55,538 bases of DNA, taken from IMG/VR virus record IMGVR_UViG_3300009157_000023, positions 1 to 55,538 of that record, one strand, 5' to 3'. Every line of letters starts with the position of its first letter. The first letter of the stretch is position 1. A model generated the notes under the pieces. The model was not told the origin of the DNA. It worked only from the letters and a program-made list of their open reading frames with translations, and ran no database searches. This document shows positions 7,966-14,653 of the stretch, piece after piece. Origin of the DNA: a virus. Made by a program: the position numbers and the translations under genes.

Positions 7966-8160
7966 TTAATTATAGATTTGTTCGTAGTTATGCGTTTTAT
8001 TGACGCATGAAATGAATGTTTTTATAATTTTACCATTTACTTTTTCCACCATCATTTTTTTGGCCTGAAATAACACAAAGCGTAACTCATCATCACTAAG
8101 CCATTCTAGGGACTCTAAGAATTCTCTTCTTTCCTTGTCCCAATTGTCGCGTTGCCCCAT
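7966..8160 (-). CDS. Small acidic/basic helical protein, 64 aa
   Basis: It overlaps the repressor 3' end by 46 nt in another frame. The N-terminal half is charged and helical (DKERREFLESLEWLSDDELR). No family is recognised. It could be a repressor partner, but nothing proves this. The long overlap lowers confidence. Just downstream of it, GTATG and CATAC form a 17-nt interrupted palindrome at 7927-7943. Confidence 0.5.
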   Translation of the reverse strand: MGQRDNWDKERREFLESLEWLSDDELRFVLFQAKKMMVEKVNGKIIKTFISCVNKTHNYEQIYN

Positions 8161-8492
8161 ATTGCCTCAACTGTTTTTTTCATTCTGATCCGCTCCTCCT
8201 GGGACAGTGAGTCATAGATTTCAATTATTTCCTGTTTTAGTGCATCTGGTGATTGGTTTATAGGTTCTTTATAGAACTCTATTTGATCGCCTGCTATCCT
8301 GAATCTTCTGCCGGTTCCTTCGGCTATTTTCCTGCCAATGGCCCTCTGAGTTGTTTCTCCACTTTCATTAAGAATGCGATAAACCGTCATAGCGGAAATT
8401 CCGGATTTATTTGCCAATTCTTCAGGAGAAATACCATCTTCGTTCAATATTTGAAGGATCTGCTTTTTAAGATTTAGTGTGTTTAGTTTCAT
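8115..8492 (-). CDS. Phage repressor-like helix-turn-helix protein
   Basis: The 125-aa protein has a helix-turn-helix at about residues 19-45 (ISPEELANKSGISAMTVYRIL), of the XRE/LacI-like type, and a C-terminal helical region. It lacks a LexA/CI-type Ser-Lys peptidase domain. It is divergently transcribed from a small ribbon-helix-helix gene across a 131-nt A/T-rich region with a perfect palindrome, the usual layout of a lysogeny switch. I infer that it is the lysogenic repressor. Confidence 0.75.
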   Translation of the reverse strand: MKLNTLNLKKQILQILNEDGISPEELANKSGISAMTVYRILNESGETTQRAIGRKIAEGTGRRFRIAGDQIEFYKEPINQSPDALKQEIIEIYDSLSQEERIRMKKTVEAIWGNATIGTRKEENS

Positions 8493-8569
8493 AATGGTAA
8501 AACTAATTGTAAAATGTATAATATAAAATTAAAAATAATTAAAATAATTTAAATAATACTTGCAATTCT

Positions 8570-8585
8570 GATAACTATTGTTATC
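8570..8585. promoter_or_regulatory. Candidate repressor operator palindrome
   Basis: GATAAC and GTTATC form a perfect inverted repeat with a 4-nt TATT spacer. It lies in the divergent intergenic region between the repressor and the ribbon-helix-helix gene, next to TTGCAA at 8560 that could be a -35 box for the rightward promoter. A dimeric repressor could bind here. Confidence 0.65.
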
Positions 8586-8623
8586 TTTATAGATGTATAT
8601 GTAACCCATTAAGGAAAATAAAT

Positions 8624-8779
8624 ATGAAAAAACCAGTAATGCTCGAAGAGGATGTCCATTTGCAGCTTAAGGTTCTAGCTGCCACTCAAGGGAAAAAAAT
8701 TGGCGATTATGCAAATGAACTTATAAAAAAGATTATTTGCGAAGAAAAAAGACAATTAAAACAAGCTGTCAACTCATGA
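8624..8779 (+). CDS. Ribbon-helix-helix (CopG/Arc-like) small DNA-binding protein, 51 aa
   Basis: This short gene starts after AAGGAAAAT. The product begins with a beta strand (PVMLEEDVHLQLKVLAA), followed by QGKKIGDYANELIKKII, which matches the strand-helix-helix of CopG/Arc repressors. It is the first gene rightward from the lysogeny switch, the position of Cro or an antirepressor. I infer a Cro-like or autoregulatory role. Confidence 0.75.
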   Translation: MKKPVMLEEDVHLQLKVLAATQGKKIGDYANELIKKIICEEKRQLKQAVNS

Positions 8780-8795
8780 ATAATATAATCAACAG

Positions 8796-8830
8796 CCGGT
8801 ATGGAAAGCAAACCTTACCGGTTTTATTTT
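8796..8830 (+). terminator. Hairpin terminator after the ribbon-helix-helix gene
   Basis: CCGGTA (8796-8801) pairs with TACCGG (8816-8821) across a 14-nt loop and is followed by TTTTATTTT. It could stop or attenuate rightward transcription after the 51-aa gene. Confidence 0.6.
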
Positions 8831-8866
8831 CTGCAACAGCTTCAGCATCTATGAAAGGCAACACCC

Positions 8867-9310
8867 ATGCAAACCCGGGAAAAGGGGGGCGGCGAGGTAT
8901 GGGTTCAACAGCAACAATTTATCGCAGCGGTATTACAGCGCCTTGTGCAATCGGGCGCATTGGGAAAAGTGGAAGAGATGGCCATCAGGATCGGCATGAC
9001 TCGCAACGAGTTTTTCAGCAAGTTTTCCATCTCACCGCGTACGCCGGCCAGGCGGCCGGAATTACTCATGATCGAGCACGAAATCAGGACTATTTCCAAA
9101 CCCGTTTACAATGACTATTTAGGGACCTGGCATCTTAATAAGGACATAAGGGATGTTGGTGGTAGAAAAGAACGGAAAGAGTTACGGCCCCCTGGTAAAT
9201 TCCTCAGAGTTAGCAGAACTCTTAGGGATATCGCGGGAAGAGATGCTGAAGGTCAAGTTGAACAATCCGGCTATTTTCGCCAACGCACAAAAGACCCCGC
9301 AACGGTTTAG
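8867..9310 (+). CDS. Hypothetical protein, up to 147 aa; C-terminal part doubtful
   Basis: The first 90 residues look like a real helical protein (VQQQQFIAAVLQRLVQSGAL, then KVEEMAIRIGMTRNEFFSKF). The last 50 residues overlap the next gene for 158 nt in another frame and are Arg-rich and unlike a natural domain. Either the two genes truly overlap, or a frameshift has displaced the stop. RBS AAAGG lies 8 nt before the ATG. Function unknown. Confidence 0.5.
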   Translation: MQTREKGGGEVWVQQQQFIAAVLQRLVQSGALGKVEEMAIRIGMTRNEFFSKFSISPRTPARRPELLMIEHEIRTISKPVYNDYLGTWHLNKDIRDVGGRKERKELRPPGKFLRVSRTLRDIAGRDAEGQVEQSGYFRQRTKDPATV

Positions 9311-9431
9311 CCTGGATATCCTCGACAAGACCTGGATGAATGCAATCACCGCGCCATTCTGGAAAAAGCCGGATGAAGAAAACTCAGAGGGTGTTCTGAG
9401 ATTCGAGAGGGGACTAAAGAAATGCGGGTGA
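9153..9431 (+). CDS. Small helix-turn-helix-like protein, 92 aa
   Basis: Residues 16-40 (NSSELAELLGISREEMLKVK) resemble a helix-turn-helix of the excisionase/MerR type, placed after a short strand. The frame has a TAA two codons before the ATG, so this start is fixed. It overlaps the end of the next gene by 10 nt. Its place just after the lysogeny switch suits an excisionase or early regulator, but that is inference. Confidence 0.6.
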   Translation: MLVVEKNGKSYGPLVNSSELAELLGISREEMLKVKLNNPAIFANAQKTPQRFSLDILDKTWMNAITAPFWKKPDEENSEGVLRFERGLKKCG

Positions 9432-9715
9432 GCTGTGATGAGACTGTATCAGAAATCATAGGTATGCGTCGGCATGGCCAAAGCATCGATAATATTGCCG
9501 GGCGTATAGGTCAGAGTCATTATAGCGTGTGGAAGATTTGCTCGGATGCCGGTCTGACAAATGACGGTGTCAAGCAGGAAAGGAGGTTGGTGGTAAAAGA
9601 AGAAAGGCCAAGGGAGATTATAAACCCCTGCAGCCTGGAAAGAAAAGACTGGCCGGTGTGCCGGGAGAAAAGATGTTATTTGTCAAGCTGCTGTCTGTCA
9701 TACAAGGGAGAATGA
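9422..9715 (+). CDS. Helix-turn-helix protein with C-terminal Cys cluster
   Basis: Residues 8-45 (SEIIGMRRHGQSIDNIAGRI, then GQSHYSVWKICSDAGL) form a helix-turn-helix similar to those of resolvase C-termini. The last 30 residues carry five Cys (CSLERKDWPVCREKRC and following), a possible zinc site. 97 aa, overlapping the previous gene by 10 nt. Probably a small phage regulator. Confidence 0.7.
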   Translation: MRVSCDETVSEIIGMRRHGQSIDNIAGRIGQSHYSVWKICSDAGLTNDGVKQERRLVVKEERPREIINPCSLERKDWPVCREKRCYLSSCCLSYKGE

Positions 9716-9719
9716 GAGA

Positions 9720-10034
9720 ATGAAGCGTGTAAAAAGGCTGTTCTGGGTACTGGATTTTGAGCAATACCACAAGGACCTTGGTTCGCCGTGGCAAAGGCCG
9801 GTTGAATTCTATTGCTACCTCAGGACCATTGAAACGCAAGAGATCGGTCTTTTTTACCGCTTTTTTCTGCATCTTTTCTGCATTCTCCGCGGCGGTTCGT
9901 TAAAGTGGCACCTGGCCGGTATATCCCGGGTGCTGGATGATATTCCTGAAGCTGTCAAAGTAGTTGTTTTCTTTGCCGTGCTGCTCGCCATCTATTTTGT
10001 GGGCGCGGCATGGCATTACGTTTTACACAATTAA
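9720..10034 (+). CDS. Hypothetical protein with C-terminal membrane segment, 104 aa
   Basis: Preceded by AAGGGAGAATGAGAG. The middle part is aromatic and basic, and a single hydrophobic segment (VVVFFAVLLAIYFVGAAWHYV) ends the protein, so it may be tail-anchored. No family is recognised. It precedes the recombination genes. Confidence 0.6.
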   Translation: MKRVKRLFWVLDFEQYHKDLGSPWQRPVEFYCYLRTIETQEIGLFYRFFLHLFCILRGGSLKWHLAGISRVLDDIPEAVKVVVFFAVLLAIYFVGAAWHYVLHN

Positions 10035-10053
10035 TATATTTAGGAGAATTGAG

Positions 10054-11286
10054 ATGTTAAAAATCGAAAAGGCAACCAAGAAGAAAAGTAAGCTGAGGCT
10101 TGCTCTTTTTGGGCCGTCTGGATCCGGCAAAACCTTTACGGCGCTTCGCATAGCGACCGGTATGGGTGGACGCATTGTAGTAGGGGACACGGAAAGAGGT
10201 TCGGCAAGCCTCTATTCTGACAAGTTCGAGTTTGACGTTGCCGAACTCGAACAGAAATCCATTGCCGAGCTAATAGAGTTCATCGGAATGGCCAAAGATG
10301 CAAAGTACGATGTTCTTATTATCGACTCCGGTTCTCATTCCTGGCAAGAGCTTTTAGAAGAACTGGAAAAACTCGCCAAAGCCAAATACTCCGGAAATTT
10401 CTGGTCCGCCTGGAGTGACGGCACCCCGAAACAGCGCAAACTTATCGACGCTATCCTCAATTATCCCGGACACATCATTTTTACCATGCGCTCAAAGACG
10501 GAATGGGAAATCAGTAAAGATGAAAAAACAGGAAAATCAAAACCAATTCGTATTGGTTTGACTCCAGAACAGGGTAAGGGTATTGAGTACGAATTTACCA
10601 TGCTCATGGAAATGAACACAGAGCATTACGCCACTATCATCAAAGACCGCACTGGTAAATTTCAGGATGCCATGATCGAGAAGCCAGGAGAGGAATTCGG
10701 AAAACAGCTTATCGACTGGCTTGCTCAAGGCGCGGATGATTTGAAAATGGAACAGGCTACAAAAGACGAAATCGCCGAACTCAAAACACTTGCCACAAAA
10801 GTAAAGGCTGAGTTATTCGATTCCCGCAAAAAGGCAATTGCCAGCGTTATTACAAATGGATGCAGCAAAAAGGTGTATATGGATTGCCTTATTGAATTAC
10901 AGGACCTGGAAAAAACTGTTGACCATAAGGCAAAAATGGCAGCGCAACAGAAAGCCGAACAGGAAAAGGCCGAACAGGAAAAGGCCGAACAGGAAAAGAT
11001 GGAACGTGAAAAAGTAGGGAATAACGGAAACGGGAAAACACCGGAAGAAATCGTAAAAGAGCACGAAGCAAAAGCGCCGGCGGAAAAGGTGCAACTTGAC
11101 CTTTTATTGCTTTTAATAGAAAGACTGCCGGATGATCTGCAAACACCCTACAAGGCCAAGCGCCAACTCATAAAAACCATGGCAGAAGCTTCTGCGCTTA
11201 TCATGGAAATCGATGCTATTATCAAAAATCCGCAACCAGTAAGCGAAACGGGGGAACCACAGCTGGAGGACGCGCTCAATGGCTAA
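10054..11286 (+). CDS. Sak4-like (AAA_24) RecA-fold ATPase, single-strand annealing/recombination
   Basis: ATG 10054 follows TAGGAGAATTGAG and gives 410 aa; the frame is open from 9964 but without a good site. Walker A GPSGSGKT is at residues 20-27 and Walker B VLIID at 87-91, in a compact RecA-like core (about 14-235). A Glu/Lys-rich linker with tandem KAEQE units near residue 310 joins a helical tail. Such ATPases support phage recombination together with a single-strand binding protein. It overlaps the Gp157-like gene by 8 nt. Confidence 0.85.
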   Translation: MLKIEKATKKKSKLRLALFGPSGSGKTFTALRIATGMGGRIVVGDTERGSASLYSDKFEFDVAELEQKSIAELIEFIGMAKDAKYDVLIIDSGSHSWQELLEELEKLAKAKYSGNFWSAWSDGTPKQRKLIDAILNYPGHIIFTMRSKTEWEISKDEKTGKSKPIRIGLTPEQGKGIEYEFTMLMEMNTEHYATIIKDRTGKFQDAMIEKPGEEFGKQLIDWLAQGADDLKMEQATKDEIAELKTLATKVKAELFDSRKKAIASVITNGCSKKVYMDCLIELQDLEKTVDHKAKMAAQQKAEQEKAEQEKAEQEKMEREKVGNNGNGKTPEEIVKEHEAKAPAEKVQLDLLLLLIERLPDDLQTPYKAKRQLIKTMAEASALIMEIDAIIKNPQPVSETGEPQLEDALNG

Positions 11287-11938
11287 TCCTCTCGCTATCG
11301 CCCAATTCGATCAGTCCTATCTTGACCTGATCCAGGCAATCCAGGAAGCCGGTGGAGAATGCTCGGTCGAAACAGAGAATGAACTGAGCTTTCTTGTCGC
11401 AAATATGATCCGCAATGTAGACAGTTATATCGAAGCACAGCGGCATTTTAAGTCTCTCATTGAGTATTGCGATGAGATGAAAGACAAGTTCACCAAGAAA
11501 AAAGCGGCTGTGGAAAAGGAAATCGACCGTTTCAAAAGTGCTATGCTGCTGCACATGGACGCAGTGGCGCAGTGCGACGCCAAGGGTAAACTCCTGCAGG
11601 GTGAGCTCGGCAAAGTACGCCTCATGTCGCTGGATGTGATAAGCGAAGAAACGCACGCCGAGGATTTGCCGGCAAAGTATCAATCCCAAACAATCACCCT
11701 TAAAGGGTTGACTAGGGCGGAAGCGGATACATTGCTTGCTGAAATTATGAAAAAATATCCAGCTGCCATCGTGACCAGCATGGATAAAAAAGCGCTCCTG
11801 GCCGACATGAAAAACGAACTGGATGGCGAAGATATTGCCGGCGAGATCCGGCGCGAGATGCAAAAGGGGCAGGTATACCGCACGGATAACATCCCCGGCG
11901 CGGTGATGCGGGTGAGCAGGTTCCCGCGGATTTTTTAA
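11279..11938 (+). CDS. Siphovirus Gp157-like coiled-coil protein
   Basis: The 219-aa protein has a long helical N-terminal half with a coiled coil (FKSLIEYCDEMKDKFTKKKA) and a C-terminal half with IPGAVMRVSRFPRIF. Length, layout and linkage to a Sak4-like ATPase match the Gp157 family of siphoviruses, often found in recombination cassettes. Its molecular role is not settled. It overlaps the upstream gene by 8 nt, showing co-translation. Confidence 0.75.
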   Translation: MANPLAIAQFDQSYLDLIQAIQEAGGECSVETENELSFLVANMIRNVDSYIEAQRHFKSLIEYCDEMKDKFTKKKAAVEKEIDRFKSAMLLHMDAVAQCDAKGKLLQGELGKVRLMSLDVISEETHAEDLPAKYQSQTITLKGLTRAEADTLLAEIMKKYPAAIVTSMDKKALLADMKNELDGEDIAGEIRREMQKGQVYRTDNIPGAVMRVSRFPRIF

Positions 11939-11947
11939 GGAGGGAAT

Positions 11948-12130
11948 ATGTCAATAAAGGTAAAGTGTCCTCATTGCGGCCATGAGTACGCAGTAGAGCT
12001 GAAAGAAAACGATTATGATATGGTAATGGCTTTGTCGTGCTTAAAAGGCTTTGATGGCTGCGGTAATGACTTTGCAATAAAACCGCATCTAACTACACAG
12101 ATTACATACTACAAACTACAACCAGTTTAA
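11948..12130 (+). CDS. Zinc-ribbon mini-protein, 60 aa
   Basis: CPHCGHEY at residues 7-14 and a second pair, CLKGFDGCG, at about 31-39 form a zinc ribbon, followed by a short beta-rich tail. An AGGAGGG site precedes the ATG. Probably a small nucleic-acid- or protein-binding adaptor in the recombination cassette. Confidence 0.75.
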   Translation: MSIKVKCPHCGHEYAVELKENDYDMVMALSCLKGFDGCGNDFAIKPHLTTQITYYKLQPV

Positions 12131-12161
12131 AACAGTTACATTGCAATAATAAGGACCAATC

Positions 12162-12821
12162 ATGGCAGACTTGACTTTATTTACCGGTGTCCCTGATAAG
12201 CTCATACAGTCTTTTTAGAACATCGAATCAAAGGTGATCGATATCACCGTCAACGATGAAACCGTCGGAGCGGTGACCGATTTCGGTGTAAAGATAGTGA
12301 CTCTGCGCAAAGACACCGAATCGGAAAAGAAAGCAGCTGTTGAAGTGCTCAAGGCGGAGATCGTAAAGCGGGAAGCGCCGTACAAGAGCTTTCTTGGTGC
12401 CATTGAAAAAGTGGAATCGCTGATCCGCAGCAAACTATCATCTTACCATACCGAGAAAAAGCGCATTGAATCCGATCGGCTGGAAAAAGAGCGGCTGGCA
12501 AAGATAGATGAACTGCGCAAGAAACAAGCTGAGATGGTGCAAGAGGACAATCTTGAAAAGGCGGTTACTATCGAAACTAAAGTACACCGCATTGCAACGC
12601 AGGAGATCAAACCGCAATCGGTTGTTGTCGGCGCAACAGGCGCAAGGTCTCAAACCCGGACGGACTGGAAAGTCGAGGTAATCAATCCGGACATTGTGCC
12701 GCGTCCTTATTGCGAGCCAAGTATGAAAAAGCTGAACACTGCAGTTGATTCTGGTGTGCGCGAAATACCTGGTTGCCACATTTATTCTGTAGAAGTGCCG
12801 ATTCTTTCCAAGGCGAGATAG
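12162..12821 (+). CDS. Coiled-coil phage protein interrupted by an in-frame amber codon
   Basis: ATG 12162 has a good site (AAGGA, 7 nt) and encodes 18 residues, then TAG at 12216-12218; the same frame continues unbroken to 12821. Without the stop it would be a 219-codon protein: a beta N-terminus, a long Glu/Lys/Arg coiled coil near residues 75-140, and a C-terminal domain. A GTG at 12234 could restart translation, but its upstream sequence is weak. Explanations are nonsense mutation, sequencing error, or host suppression. TAG is a normal stop in other genes here, so global recoding is not supported. It follows the recombination genes; function unknown. Confidence 0.65.
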
Positions 12822-12838
12822 TCGCACCAACAACACCA

Positions 12839-12879
12839 CCCGCCCGGCTCTCCCCTGTCTCCGAAACAGGCCGGGCGGG
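12839..12879. other. Long GC-rich hairpin between genes
   Basis: CCCGCCCGGC (12839-12848) pairs perfectly with GCCGGGCGGG (12870-12879); inside it CTGT and ACAG form a second small stem. There is no T-run after it, so it may be a pausing, RNA-processing or weak termination element. Confidence 0.6.
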
Positions 12880-12899
12880 AAAGTTTAAAGGGAAATGGT

Positions 12900-13085
12900 A
12901 TGAAAGCGAAAGTAAAAAGTAAACAAGAATTGCGCAATTCCTATGTTCCCGGCGTATTGCCGCAGATGTTCGTATATTGCGGCAAGGAAATAGACGTTGT
13001 TGAGACGGGTGGCAGCCTATTCAAACAGGTTGACAAGAATAGGGAAATAGAATGGGTTTGGCATAAGGACTGGCTAATATTTTAG
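12900..13085 (+). CDS. Small basic protein, 61 aa
   Basis: It follows AAAGGG after the GC-rich hairpin. The product has a basic N-terminus and a beta-rich body with a Cys and several Trp (EIEWVWHKDWLIF), like small SH3/KOW-type folds. No family is recognised. It directly precedes the tRNA-like RNA. Confidence 0.6.
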   Translation: MKAKVKSKQELRNSYVPGVLPQMFVYCGKEIDVVETGGSLFKQVDKNREIEWVWHKDWLIF

Positions 13086-13103
13086 GGTCAAGTGTGAAAT
13101 TTA

Positions 13104-13173
13104 GCCGCCATCGTATAACTGGAAATACACGCCAGAAATGGCGGGATGCAGGGTTCGAATCCCTCTGGTGGCT
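13104..13173 (+). ncRNA. tRNA-like RNA lacking the anticodon (70 nt)
   Basis: All tRNA parts are present in order. Acceptor GCCGCCA (13104-13110) pairs with TGGTGGC (13166-13172) with one G-T. The D-arm is GTAT/ATAC with loop AACTGGAA (13113-13128). The anticodon stem CGCCA/TGGCG (13130-13143) is perfect 5 bp but closed by a 4-nt GAAA loop. A 5-nt variable loop GGATG follows, then T-stem CAGGG/CCCTC with loop TTCGAAT (13149-13165, outer C-C mismatch) and discriminator T. The length is 73 minus 3, as if the anticodon triplet were removed, leaving a GNRA tetraloop. CCA is not encoded. It cannot decode. A decayed tRNA gene is the plain alternative. Confidence 0.75.
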
Positions 13174-13239
13174 CTAAAATGTACCAAAACCAAGGAGGTG
13201 CGCTGGCATAAACAACCGTTGTCCCCATAACTATGCTAC

Positions 13240-13282
13240 GGGCCGGATGAAATTCCACCCCTAATAATCCGGCCCAGTTTTT
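13240..13282 (+). terminator. Terminator between the tRNA-like RNA and the exonuclease gene
   Basis: GGGCCGGAT (13240-13248) pairs perfectly with ATCCGGCCC (13267-13275) across an 18-nt loop, followed by AGTTTTT. It would end the transcript that contains the tRNA-like RNA. Confidence 0.75.
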
Positions 13283-13315
13283 AAAGCTGTTGAAAATATC
13301 ACAAAGGGAGGTGTT

Positions 13316-13888
13316 TTGAAAATAGCTTTTATCGATACAGAGACAACCGGCATAAATCCCAAAGAAAACGGACTTGTGCAAATAGCCTGTATCGTAACCG
13401 AAAACGGCGAGGAGCTCGGGACATTCAACCACAGTGTCTGCACCTTCGAAAAAGATTTAATCACTCTGGAGGCGCTGCAGGTGACCGGTTTAACGGAACA
13501 AGAGATCAAATCCTTTCCGGATCCTATTTCTGCTCATAGATCATTTACCGATTTCCTCTGTCAGTTTGTCGATAAATTCGACAAAGCCGATAAAATGATT
13601 TTCTCGGGCTATAACGCGAAATTTGATCAGGATTTCCTGCGCGAGTGGTTTCACAAGTGCGGCGATAACTACTTTGGGTCTTTCTTCTGGTCCCCGCCGA
13701 TGGACGTAATGTCGTTGGCAATCTCAAAGTTGATGGACAAGCGTCCTGGTATGCTGAATTTCAAACTAGGGACCGTGGCGCAGGAGATGGGGATTGCGCT
13801 GGAAGCCGAATCACTACATGATGCCTTGTATGACATTCGCACTACCATCAAGATTTATGATTGCCTGAAAGGGAGCACAATTCAATGA
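13316..13888 (+). CDS. DnaQ-like DEDDh 3'-5' exonuclease
   Basis: The start is TTG 13316, fixed by GGGAGG four nt upstream. Exo I motif IDTETTG (Asp7, Glu9), Exo II SGYNAKFDQDFL (about 97-108) and Exo III HDALYDI near residue 172 are all present, giving the DEDDh active site. The 190-aa size is a stand-alone exonuclease like DnaQ or RNase T, probably acting in phage replication or repair. Its stop overlaps the next start (ATGA). Confidence 0.92.
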   Translation: MKIAFIDTETTGINPKENGLVQIACIVTENGEELGTFNHSVCTFEKDLITLEALQVTGLTEQEIKSFPDPISAHRSFTDFLCQFVDKFDKADKMIFSGYNAKFDQDFLREWFHKCGDNYFGSFFWSPPMDVMSLAISKLMDKRPGMLNFKLGTVAQEMGIALEAESLHDALYDIRTTIKIYDCLKGSTIQ

Positions 13889-14205
13889 ACATAGATAAAG
13901 CCGAAAAAGCGGAGTTTGTCGATCCGCGTCACCAGCTGCTCTTGAACGATCTTAAAAATCTGGTCAAAAGAAAAGTGGAAGTCGAAGCGGAAAAGAAAGC
14001 AAGTGCACAGGCCTATAGCGACGAAATAAAAGACCTGGACATGCAGATACGATTTACGCTCGCGGCAATAAAGAACATCGAATCCGGCCAGATCGATCTT
14101 TTCTCACGGGAGAAGAGAGATGAAATAATAAACAATACCGCTAATATTTTCAACGAAGAAATGGAAGCTCGGGGAAGTGATACACGCGTAGAAGTGGGAA
14201 AGTAA
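13885..14205 (+). CDS. Coiled-coil protein, 106 aa
   Basis: ATG 13885 overlaps the exonuclease stop and has AAAGGGAG upstream; an in-frame TTG at 13861 is less likely. The product is highly helical and charged (LKNLVKRKVEVEAEKKASAQ), with a predicted coiled coil at residues 20-65. No family is recognised; co-translation with the exonuclease suggests a partner role. Confidence 0.65.
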   Translation: MNIDKAEKAEFVDPRHQLLLNDLKNLVKRKVEVEAEKKASAQAYSDEIKDLDMQIRFTLAAIKNIESGQIDLFSREKRDEIINNTANIFNEEMEARGSDTRVEVGK

Positions 14206-14242
14206 CAAATTAGGACCAGCCTTAGCATCTTCTGAAAAGCAT

Positions 14243-14262
14243 CGAGTCCTGCAACGGACTCG
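14243..14262 (+). other. Hairpin in the 166-nt intergenic region
   Basis: CGAGTCC and GGACTCG form a perfect 7-bp stem with a TGCAAC loop, followed by a region with short CCCC/GGGG complementarity. There is no T-run. It may be part of a structured leader for the following membrane protein. Confidence 0.5.
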
Positions 14263-14344
14263 TAAAACCCCTTGTGTGGCGGTTTGGGGATCGTGGCACA
14301 GCAGTAAGAATTAATAGAAGTAAAATTACAAAAATCTCATGCAG

Positions 14345-14367
14345 TACACCGTCAACTAAAAGGTGTA
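14345..14367 (+). promoter_or_regulatory. Hairpin that includes the ribosome binding site
   Basis: TACACC (14345-14350) pairs with GGTGTA (14362-14367). The second strand contains the GG of the AAGG site just before ATG 14371, so folding would hide the start of the small membrane protein. Confidence 0.5.
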
Positions 14368-14370
14368 AAT

Positions 14371-14568
14371 ATGGGGATAATTACCATGATTATTCTTTCG
14401 CTGTTAGGCGCTATGGCCGGCGTGCTGCTGGCCTGGTTCTGTGGCGTATGCAGTATAGTGTGGCTTGTCATTGCCGGCCAGGGCGGGGCATTGGCTGCTA
14501 TTATTCTAGTCTATGTCCCGGCCAGGCTTTTAGCTGAGCACTATAAGTATTTTCCGCTGGAGAGGTAG
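14371..14568 (+). CDS. Small two-pass membrane protein, 65 aa
   Basis: Residues 3-27 and 30-50 are hydrophobic (IILSLLGAMAGVLLAWFCG and VWLVIAGQGGALAAIILVY), separated by a short turn, with a basic C-terminus. It stands alone between the exonuclease pair and the replication protein. Function unknown; small membrane proteins of this type are often exclusion or anti-defence factors, but no evidence is visible. Confidence 0.65.
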   Translation: MGIITMIILSLLGAMAGVLLAWFCGVCSIVWLVIAGQGGALAAIILVYVPARLLAEHYKYFPLER

Positions 14569-14653
14569 AGATTTGCCGGGCGGCGTTCTGCCCAAAAGTG
14601 CGCCGCTCGTTAATTCGCATTTTGCTGTGGAATTTTATTGCAGTAAGGTTTTT

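Noticed and set aside
10960-11010. Tandem 15-bp repeat GAAAAGGCCGAACAG as a regulatory repeat
   Set aside because: It encodes the Glu-Lys-Ala-Glu-Gln linker of the Sak4-like protein and is explained by coding.
11276-11863. Minus-strand frame opposite the Gp157-like gene
   Set aside because: It lies fully within a supported gene, has no promoter or binding site and no recognisable domain.
13104-13173. Functional decoding tRNA
   Set aside because: There is no 7-nt anticodon loop in any alignment I tried; the stem closes on GAAA, so no anticodon can be assigned.
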